Source of the DNA: CAYFNK01 sp964474895
Lineage (GTDB): Archaea > Nanobdellota > Nanobdellia > SCGC-AAA011-G17 > PNOQ01
Direction of reading: 5' to 3'
Length of the DNA: 64,000 nt
Assembly: GCA_964474895.1 (NCBI GenBank)
Contig: CAYYUK010000001.1
Span: 62,001 to 126,000 of the forward strand
Shown here: piece by piece, positions 57,596 to 64,000 of the stretch
Numbering within the stretch: position 1 is the stretch's first letter
Layout of the letters: each line of letters opens with the position of its first letter
Program-made: the position numbers and the translations under genes
Notes under the pieces: generated by a model
What the model was told of the DNA's origin: nothing
Databases searched by the model: none
Seen by the model: only the letters and a program-made list of their open reading frames with translations

Positions 57596-60500
57596 AATGG
57601 TTTTTAGTTTAGAGAAATATAATGAAGGATTAAATGAGAATGTAGATAAAGCATATTCTCTTGCAAAACTTGCCAAAGCAAAGGCATATGATCCCTTGGA
57701 TATTGTTGAGATTCCTCTTGCCAAGAATATGGCAGAGAGAGTAGAGAGGTTGACCGGTGTGGCTGCTCCTCAAATAGTTGGAAAGGGAATACCGGATAGG
57801 ATAGGGGAATTAGAAAAAAAATATGGAAAATTGGATTGGAGGGTTGCATTATCAATCGCCCATGAAGTAACACAAGAGAAATTCTGTAAATTTGAAAATA
57901 AAAAAGAGGCAATTGAAATTGGAATTAGGGTTGGGTTTGCATATGTTACTGTCGGTGTCGTTGCAAGTCCTCTTGAAGGATTTACAGGAATAGATATTAG
58001 AAAAAGAAGGGACGGAAAGGAATATATTGCATTGTTATATTCAGGTCCTGTAAGAAGCGCAGGGGGAACTGCAGCATCTGTTTCTGTTTTAATTGCAGAT
58101 TATATTCGGAAAAAGATGGGATATAGTGTATACGATGCTGATGAAAACGAAGCGAAGCGAGCAATAACTGAGCTAACAGATTATCATGAGAGAATTACAA
58201 ATTTGCAGTACTTTCCTTATCCTGAAGAGATAGAGTATCTGATTTTAAATCTTCCAGTACAAATAGACGGAGATCCAACCGAAAAGTTAGAAGTTTCAAA
58301 TTATAAAGGGTTGGACAGGATTGCTACAAATAAGCTAAGGGGTGGGTTTTGTTTAGTTATAGGGGAATGTTTGGCTCAAAAAGCGAAAAAAGTTTTAAAG
58401 CAATTAGACTCATGGGGTGGCGATTTTGATTTGGGAGACTGGAATTTTATGGGTAAATTTTGCAAACTACAAACTAGGCTGAAGGCAAAACAGAAAGAGG
58501 ATATAGTTGCAGAAAAAAAAGAAAAGGTTTCTCCAGATTATACTTTTATAAAAGATATAGTTGCAGGTAGACCCGTTTTAACACACCCCTTATGCAAGGG
58601 AGGGTTTAGATTAAGATACGGTAGAACAAGAACAACAGGATTAAGTGCAACAGCAATACACCCTTTGACTATGAAAATTTTAATGGATTATATTGCTATT
58701 GGAACACAATTGAAAGTTGAACGACCTGGCAAGAGTACTGTTCTTAGTTCGTGTGATTATTTGGAAGGACCCATAGTTAAACTGGTAAATGGAGATGTCG
58801 TTTTTTTAACTGAAGAAAATTATGATTTGGTGATTTCTAAAATATCTGAAATACTTTTTTTAGGGGACATTTTGATTCCATATGGGGATTTTTTGAATAG
58901 GGCACATACACTAGTCCCCCCTGGATATTGTGAGGAATGGTGGTTAAAACATTTGCAAGCAAAAGGAAAATTTCCAGAGGATATTTCAGAGATTACGGGT
59001 TTAGACATATTTCAAATTAAGAAACTTTTTGCAGATCCAATAAAAACAGTAATTTCTGCAGGGGATGCATACATTCTTTCTAAGATGGCAAAAGTACCTT
59101 TACACCCAAGATATACATACCATTGGAAAGATATTGATGTCAAAGAACTTCTTGTTTTATTAGGGTGGCTTGTTAAATCTACCATAAAAAAGGGGGATCA
59201 ATTTAAAATTATTTTTCCAATTGATTACGGGTCTGATGTTGTCGAACCAAAAATTATATTGGAAAAACTTGGAATCCCTCATAGAGTTGTTTCAAAAGAG
59301 TACATTGTTGTAGAAAATGAGTGGGCGATAGGACTTATGGCAAATCTTGGAATATATAGCAAAGATATCGACATTAAAGAATTAATAAAGAAAATAAATT
59401 CCAGTAAAGATGCTTTAGCTAACATAAACCTTTTTTCAGAAGTGGAAATAAAAGATAAATCTGGTTTGTCAATTGGTGCAAGAATGGGCAGGCCAGAAAA
59501 AGCAAAGATGAGAAAACTAAAAGGCAGTCCACACGTTCTCTTTCCAGTTGGTTCCGAAGGTGGCAGACTTAGAAGTTTTAATGCTGCAATGGATAATGGA
59601 AAGATAAGATCGGAGTTCCCGATTTTTTTGTGTGAATCTTGCAATAGCGAAACAGTATATCCTTTTTGTGAGAAATGTGGTGCTAAAACAAGTAGACAAT
59701 ATTATTGTCCCAAATGCAAAAGAACAATGGGTACCAAAGACTGCCCACAACACGAGAAAAATAATCATTATTCCTATAGGGACATAGACGTAAACCATTA
59801 TTGTAAAATTGCCAAAGAAAAGTTAGGCTTAACTGGGTTTCCTGATTTGGTTAAGGGAGTGAGGGGGGTTTCCAACGAAGAGAGAGCTATGGAGAATCTA
59901 ACTAAAGGAATCCTTAGATCAATACATGGAGTAACAGTTAACAAAGATGGAACTGTTCGTTATGACATGACTGAAATGCCACTAACACATTTCAAACCTG
60001 TAGAAATTGGCACATCGGTAGACAAATTAATAAAATTAGGATATACTGAAGATATACATGGAGAAACTCTTGTAGATATTAATCAAATTATACAGTTAAT
60101 GCCCCAAGATGTTATTTTGCCTTCCTGTGAAGAGTCTTCAGAAGAAGGAGGGGATGCAATATTATTCAGGGTTGCTGGTTTTGTTGATGATCTTCTTCAA
60201 TATTTTTATGGTTTGGAAAGATTTTATAATTTTAAATCTAAGGAAGACTTGGTTGGTCATCTAATAATAAGTCTTGCTCCACATACGTCAGCAGGCGTAG
60301 TTGGAAGAGTGATTGGTTTTTCTAAAACACAGGGTTGTTATGCTAGCCCAATATGGCATTCTGCTCAAAGAAGAGATTGTGATGGGGATGAAAATGGCAT
60401 AATGCTGCTAATGGATGGGCTGTTGAATTTTTCTAGAAAATATTTATCAAGTCATAGGGGTGCGACACAAGATGCCCCCCTTGTATTAACCACGAATCTT

Positions 60501-61121
60501 ATTTTAACAGAAGTTGATGATATGGTATTTGATGTTGATTGTTCATCCGAATATCCTCTCGAATTTTATAATGCATGTGAAGAGTATAAGATGCCTTGGG
60601 GAGTAAAGATTGAATCCATTGGGGATCATTTGGAAGAAGATGATTTTAAAATAGGATATACTCATGAAGTTAGTAATCTGAATTCCGGTGTTAGATATAG
60701 TGCATACAAGAAGATACCGACAATGGCAGAGAAAGTAATTGGTCAAATGAAATTGGCAGAGATGATAAGGGCTGTTGACGAAAATGATGTTGCGCGTTTA
60801 GTTATTGAAAGACATTTCATTAGAGACATTAAAGGAAATCTTAGGAAATTTAGCATGCAGCAGTTTAGGTGTGTAAATTGTAATGAAAAATATAGAAGGC
60901 CCCCCTTGATTGGAAAGTGTCGCAAGTGTGGTGGAAAATTATTGTTTACTATATCTGAAGGTTCGGTAACAAAATATTTAACACCTTCTTTGAATTTGGC
61001 TGAGAAGTATAAAGTTCCCACTTATACTTATCAGACTCTTGATTTAACCAGGAGAAGGATAGAAAGTGTTTTTGGAAAAGAAGCGGATAGACAAGAAGGA
61101 TTGGGTCGTTGGTTTGGTTAA
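57588..61121 (+). CDS. polC_DP2: DNA polymerase D large subunit DP2
   Basis: DP2 is the catalytic subunit of PolD, unrelated to A/B polymerases. The active site is in AQRRDCDGDENGIMLLMDGLLNFSRKYL (about residues 935-962), with the DCDGD acidic cluster. Zinc sites include CESC...CEKCG...CPKC (about 682-710) and CVNC...CRKCG near the end. A PIP box, QEGLGRWF, ends the protein for PCNA binding. At 1177 residues there is no intein. It is translationally coupled to DP1 (8-bp overlap). cdc6-DP1-DP2 gives a compact replication operon next to the origin. Confidence 0.97.
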   Translation: MIKMVFSLEKYNEGLNENVDKAYSLAKLAKAKAYDPLDIVEIPLAKNMAERVERLTGVAAPQIVGKGIPDRIGELEKKYGKLDWRVALSIAHEVTQEKFCKFENKKEAIEIGIRVGFAYVTVGVVASPLEGFTGIDIRKRRDGKEYIALLYSGPVRSAGGTAASVSVLIADYIRKKMGYSVYDADENEAKRAITELTDYHERITNLQYFPYPEEIEYLILNLPVQIDGDPTEKLEVSNYKGLDRIATNKLRGGFCLVIGECLAQKAKKVLKQLDSWGGDFDLGDWNFMGKFCKLQTRLKAKQKEDIVAEKKEKVSPDYTFIKDIVAGRPVLTHPLCKGGFRLRYGRTRTTGLSATAIHPLTMKILMDYIAIGTQLKVERPGKSTVLSSCDYLEGPIVKLVNGDVVFLTEENYDLVISKISEILFLGDILIPYGDFLNRAHTLVPPGYCEEWWLKHLQAKGKFPEDISEITGLDIFQIKKLFADPIKTVISAGDAYILSKMAKVPLHPRYTYHWKDIDVKELLVLLGWLVKSTIKKGDQFKIIFPIDYGSDVVEPKIILEKLGIPHRVVSKEYIVVENEWAIGLMANLGIYSKDIDIKELIKKINSSKDALANINLFSEVEIKDKSGLSIGARMGRPEKAKMRKLKGSPHVLFPVGSEGGRLRSFNAAMDNGKIRSEFPIFLCESCNSETVYPFCEKCGAKTSRQYYCPKCKRTMGTKDCPQHEKNNHYSYRDIDVNHYCKIAKEKLGLTGFPDLVKGVRGVSNEERAMENLTKGILRSIHGVTVNKDGTVRYDMTEMPLTHFKPVEIGTSVDKLIKLGYTEDIHGETLVDINQIIQLMPQDVILPSCEESSEEGGDAILFRVAGFVDDLLQYFYGLERFYNFKSKEDLVGHLIISLAPHTSAGVVGRVIGFSKTQGCYASPIWHSAQRRDCDGDENGIMLLMDGLLNFSRKYLSSHRGATQDAPLVLTTNLILTEVDDMVFDVDCSSEYPLEFYNACEEYKMPWGVKIESIGDHLEEDDFKIGYTHEVSNLNSGVRYSAYKKIPTMAEKVIGQMKLAEMIRAVDENDVARLVIERHFIRDIKGNLRKFSMQQFRCVNCNEKYRRPPLIGKCRKCGGKLLFTISEGSVTKYLTPSLNLAEKYKVPTYTYQTLDLTRRRIESVFGKEADRQEGLGRWFG

Positions 61122-62320
61122 ATAAAATATAAAATTGTTGGTAAAAGTAAGCAACCCATTAAATGATTTCTACCTATTCCAAGTTTTGCAGGTATTATTC
61201 CTGTTACTGTTGAGACTAGTAATATTAGTAAGCCTATAAAATTACTTGATAGAAAAAATACCATTGTTATTATTAAAATTATTATTGAAAGTATTAGTTT
61301 TTGGTAATTGACTTTAGAAAACAAATTTGAAAATACTTTTGTTATTTTTATTGTTAGGAACGTTGCTATCCCTCCTGCTATTAATGTTACTCCCAAGAAT
61401 ATAATCAGATTTTCTAAAGTCAGAATTCCTATTATCTTTGAAATTGTTACAACTGCTCCATTTCTTGCTTTGTCTAGTAAAAATAATGCTAAGAAGCTCA
61501 AAACCATATTGATAGTGTTTAAACCACCAACCAAGATGAGAAAACCTTCGTTTGTTATTTTTTTGTATAGTTCAGATCCTAATATTGCAGCTTGTGCAGG
61601 ACCAAGTCCGGGGAGGAAAGAACATAATCCTCCTGCTGCTAAAGAAGAACCCATTGTTTTAGATAGTTCGGATTTTTTTATTTTTGGAAATGTTATTTTT
61701 TGGGGTGGTATTGTTGCTTTTTCTGATAAACTTATGAATAACATACTTGTTCCGAATAATCCCGAAAGTAAAGGGAACAAAGGATTTTGTAGATTTGGTA
61801 AATTAAGAACTCCAATACCCAAAACACCAGACATTAGAAAGATAATTAGTGCCCATATTCTTGATTTCTTTTCCCGCAGTATTAAGAAGCCGGATGCAGC
61901 AATTAATACATACCCAATAACAGTTTGTAGATAAGGATAAACTGTTTCAATTATTATTTTAAATAATGGAGACAATGCTACTGCAAGAATCAGCGAGAAT
62001 AAACTACCTATTAAAGTTAGCATTACTGCTTCATAACCTCTCCCTTCAAGTAGCATTTTGTGTCCTGGCAAGACGGAGAGTGCTGTTTCTGCTTCAGGTG
62101 CTCCAAGGAAAATAGATGGAATTGAATCAAGAAAGGTATGTGTTATTGCCATGGAGATTATGAAAACACAGATTATGACTGGAGAAACAATGTCAAGCAA
62201 AATTGCAGAGAAACTCAAGATAAGAATTGAAACAAGATTTATGTGCACCCCAGGAATTAGACCAGTTATTATCCCAAATGCACACCCCAAAATTATAGTG
62301 ATTATTATTTGTTCAATCAT
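61118..62320 (-). CDS. TctA/DUF112-family membrane protein
   Basis: The 400-residue protein has ten or more hydrophobic helices. The TctA signature GLIPGVHINLVSILILSFSAILL begins it, and IPSIFLGAPEAETALSVLPGHKMLLEGRG and GLCSFLPGLGPAQAAILGSELYKK match the family's Gly-Pro loops. Bacterial TctA takes up tricarboxylates; archaeal COG1784 members lack the TctB/TctC partners and their substrate is unknown. It is convergent with DP2 by 4 bp and coupled to the OB-fold gene upstream (8-bp overlap). Confidence 0.85.
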   Translation of the reverse strand: MIEQIIITIILGCAFGIITGLIPGVHINLVSILILSFSAILLDIVSPVIICVFIISMAITHTFLDSIPSIFLGAPEAETALSVLPGHKMLLEGRGYEAVMLTLIGSLFSLILAVALSPLFKIIIETVYPYLQTVIGYVLIAASGFLILREKKSRIWALIIFLMSGVLGIGVLNLPNLQNPLFPLLSGLFGTSMLFISLSEKATIPPQKITFPKIKKSELSKTMGSSLAAGGLCSFLPGLGPAQAAILGSELYKKITNEGFLILVGGLNTINMVLSFLALFLLDKARNGAVVTISKIIGILTLENLIIFLGVTLIAGGIATFLTIKITKVFSNLFSKVNYQKLILSIIILIITMVFFLSSNFIGLLILLVSTVTGIIPAKLGIGRNHLMGCLLLPTILYFI

Positions 62321-62666
62321 TTGTTTTGATTATCTGTTCTGCCTGTAGCTCAAATTCTCCATTGTATTCGACAATTTTTCCTTTTATTTTCACTCTTTCG
62401 TTGTTGTTAAGAATAATCTGTTCATTTTTGAATGCTATTACAACAATGGTTGATTCTCCATCAAATAATTTTAATAGATAAAGCCCTTCTGTTTCCTTTA
62501 GTATTGATAGTTCACCAGATATTGTTACTAGCTTGTCTATATCTTTATTTGTTATGTCTTTTATTTTGTAAGCTGGCGGTTCTATACTTTCTGAAATGAA
62601 AAGAATTAGTAAGATTCCAATTAGCGAAGACAGTAGTGAAATCTTTAACAAGGTATTTTCATTCAT
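62313..62666 (-). CDS. Membrane-anchored OB-fold protein
   Basis: An N-terminal membrane helix (about residues 7-25) is followed by an OB-fold: LVTISGELSILKETEGLYLLKLFDGESTIVVIAFKNEQIILNNNERVKIKGKIVEYNGEFELQAEQI, similar to nucleic-acid-binding tRNA-anti or BOF-type folds. It is 117 residues long and overlaps the TctA-like gene. A membrane-facing OB fold may bind nucleic acid or oligosaccharide; no function is known. Confidence 0.75.
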   Translation of the reverse strand: MNENTLLKISLLSSLIGILLILFISESIEPPAYKIKDITNKDIDKLVTISGELSILKETEGLYLLKLFDGESTIVVIAFKNEQIILNNNERVKIKGKIVEYNGEFELQAEQIIKTND

Positions 62667-62719
62667 TAGTTCAGTTTTTAGAGAGCAATGTTTATAAATA
62701 CACGCAGTTTAATCTTTTT

Positions 62720-63838
62720 ATGGGTATACTTACCAAGAAAAGAGGTGGTGATAGTTCCTACACTCTTGGTGAAGAGAATAGGAAACTTAGGGAAACTGTT
62801 TCTAATCTTAGAGGAGAACTTGGGGTGTATAAAGAACCCCCTCTAATAGTCTGTGATGTTGTAAAAGTTTTTAATGAAAAAGCAATTGTTAAGTTGCAAA
62901 ATGGAAATAAATTTCTTGTCGGTGTTTCACCTTCATTACGTGGAAAAATTGCTGCAGACCAAAGAGTTTTAGCCGAACAAAAATCACTGGTTGTTGTTGA
63001 CATACTTGGAAAAATGAAACAGTATGATGTTGAAAACTATGTTATCATAGAAAAACCAGGAATTTCTTGGAAGGAAATAGGTGGACTAAAAGATCCAATA
63101 AGAGAATTACATGAGGTAGTTGAGTTGCCTTTGAAAAATCCTGCGTTATTTAAGAAAGTGGGAATACAACCACCAAAGGGTATTTTATTGTATGGTCCAA
63201 GCGGAACGGGTAAAACTATTTTAGCAAAAGCTGTTGCAAAAAGTACAAACTCCACGTTTATAGAAATAGTTGGTAGCGAGTTAGTGCAGAAATTTATTGG
63301 TGAAGGGGCTAAACTGGTAAAAGATATTTTTAGTTTGGCTCGTGAAAAAGCACCATCGATTATCTTTATAGATGAATTAGATGCAATTGCGTCCGAAAGA
63401 GCAGACTATGGTACTAGTGGTGAGAGGGAAGTACAAAGGACGTTTATGCAACTTTTGAGTGAGATCGATGGATTTGATCCTTTGGATAATGTTAAGATAA
63501 TTTGTGCAACAAATAGAATTGATGTTCTGGATCCTGCAGTTTTGAGACCAGGTAGATTAGATAGACTAATAGAGATTCCAATGCCAGATGTTGGAAGTAG
63601 AAGAGAAATTTTTAATATACATTCTAAAGATATGACTTTGGATGGTGTTGCAATTGATGGGATAATTCCACTTACAGAAGGATTTTCTGGAGCAGAAATA
63701 AAATCAGTTTGTACTGAAGCAGGATATTTTGCAATAAGACAGGATAGAACAAAAGTAAATATGGATGATTTTTTATGTGCAATAGATAAAGTTAGACAGA
63801 ATGAGTTTGGAGAAAGTACTGGGGGGATGTTTGGGTAA
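62720..63838 (+). CDS. PAN-like proteasome-activating AAA ATPase
   Basis: A short N-terminal coiled coil (EENRKLRETVSNLRGELG) and an OB-like domain (PPLIVCDVVKVFNEKAIVKLQNGNKFLVGV) precede the AAA module: Walker A GPSGTGKT, Walker B IIFIDELDAIA, SRH CATNRIDVLDPAVLRPGRLDR. The C-terminal tripeptide is MFG, close to the HbYX motif (hydrophobic-Tyr-any) that opens the 20S gate but with Phe. Start ATG 62720 fits a leaderless promoter (TTTATAAATAC, about 62692). At 372 residues it is slightly short for PAN. The Walker A has Ser in place of the usual Pro. Confidence 0.9.
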   Translation: MGILTKKRGGDSSYTLGEENRKLRETVSNLRGELGVYKEPPLIVCDVVKVFNEKAIVKLQNGNKFLVGVSPSLRGKIAADQRVLAEQKSLVVVDILGKMKQYDVENYVIIEKPGISWKEIGGLKDPIRELHEVVELPLKNPALFKKVGIQPPKGILLYGPSGTGKTILAKAVAKSTNSTFIEIVGSELVQKFIGEGAKLVKDIFSLAREKAPSIIFIDELDAIASERADYGTSGEREVQRTFMQLLSEIDGFDPLDNVKIICATNRIDVLDPAVLRPGRLDRLIEIPMPDVGSRREIFNIHSKDMTLDGVAIDGIIPLTEGFSGAEIKSVCTEAGYFAIRQDRTKVNMDDFLCAIDKVRQNEFGESTGGMFG

Positions 63839-63840
63839 AA

Positions 63841-63942
63841 ATGAATGATATGTTGATACTAATACTATCGATGATTAGTTTGCTTGTTTTATACTGGATA
63901 TTTTTTGGAGAAAGAAAATTTAAAGAGAAACTTGAAAAATGA
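63841..63942 (+). CDS. 33-residue single-pass membrane peptide
   Basis: ATG 63841 starts 2 bp after the PAN stop and encodes MNDMLILILSMISLLVLYW, then IFFGERKFKEKLEK: one hydrophobic helix and a charged tail. It is followed by thpR with an ATGA overlap, so it sits within a tight gene string and is probably real. No function known. Confidence 0.5.
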   Translation: MNDMLILILSMISLLVLYWIFFGERKFKEKLEK

Positions 63943-64000
63943 GATTATTTGTAGGGGTAGTTTTACCAACAGAAATTAAAGATGAACTTTTCAAAATTCA
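63939..64000 (+). CDS. thpR: RNA 2',3'-cyclic phosphodiesterase ThpR, start only (partial)
   Basis: The first 20 residues, MRLFVGVVLPTEIKDELFKI, match the N-terminus of the 2H phosphoesterase family (usually MRLFVAIELP..I...L). It overlaps the previous stop (ATGA). The rest of the gene lies outside the window, so catalytic HxT motifs cannot be checked. Confidence 0.75.
   Translation, partial: MRLFVGVVLPTEIKDELFKI

Noticed and set aside
57588..61121. Intein in DP2 (common host gene)
   Set aside because: The 1177-residue protein is continuous with no extra Hint-type block or LAGLIDADG segment.
1..64000. CRISPR arrays, rRNA genes and insertion-sequence ends
   Set aside because: No spaced identical repeats, rRNA-like segments, or transposase with inverted ends were seen when reading both strands.

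Overview
This is an AT-rich archaeal chromosome segment. Archaeal-only machinery is everywhere: Orc1/Cdc6 and both PolD subunits, a fused small primase, FEN1, Alba, eL14/eL34/eS17, prefoldin, PAN and CDC48, RtcB/archease, Trm5, and promoters with TATA boxes about 25 bp before leaderless starts. Several genes look reduced: Dph2 lacks its first domain, Elp3 lacks its N-terminal arm, and adk/cmk/truB are missing from the secY-eL14 cluster. Together with many tiny membrane or zinc-finger proteins and a retroelement type reported from DPANN genomes, this suggests a DPANN archaeon, perhaps Woesearchaeota/Pacearchaeota-like. The lineage is inferred, not computed.

Layout. 1-4.8 kb: uL15, SecY, an EMC3-type insertase, eL34, eL14, prefoldin alpha, primase, eS17 and Alba. 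4.8-9.8 kb: Nudix, MGMT, a Kef-type antiporter, then a minus-strand RNA cluster archease-RtcB-tRNA-Ala-HIT-tRNA-Met. 9.9-15.3 kb: a very basic repeat protein, carbamate kinase, tRNA-Val, a LAGLIDADG endonuclease, a COG2403-type P-loop protein and ornithine carbamoyltransferase. 15.3-28.2 kb: a membrane-tethered HTH pair, Trm9-like and Elp3 wobble-modification genes, oxidoreductase/AlkD, glutamate dehydrogenase, M42 peptidase, GlyRS, truncated Dph2, VTT protein, HerA-like ATPase, Trm5 and two membrane proteins.

28.2-34.8 kb is the most unusual stretch. On the minus strand the order is polB, a NUMOD3-type endonuclease, a protein with a variable repeat, a template repeat, a reverse transcriptase and fen1. 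The two 86-bp repeats differ at 12 positions, and every difference lies at an adenine of the template. That is the signature of a diversity-generating retroelement (DGR). The variable repeat is internal and is followed by a coiled coil.

34.8-54.2 kb: MetAP, CDC48, an AbrB-like protein, a cation exchanger, RadB, TopA, SerRS, PAC2, XerA, paired coiled-coil/HTH proteins, a JAMM protease with a zinc-finger partner, and ArgRS. At 54.3-54.6 kb an AT-rich region flanked by oppositely oriented ORB-like repeats is a likely replication origin. Gene direction flips there, and cdc6, DP1 and DP2 follow. The window ends with a TctA-family protein, an OB-fold protein, a PAN-like ATPase and the start of thpR.

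A 38-bp element ending in a TATA box occurs three times (12.13, 16.10 and 32.45 kb). Two copies precede homing-endonuclease-like genes and one precedes a 36-codon ORF, so it looks like a shared promoter/operator of a selfish or accessory gene set.
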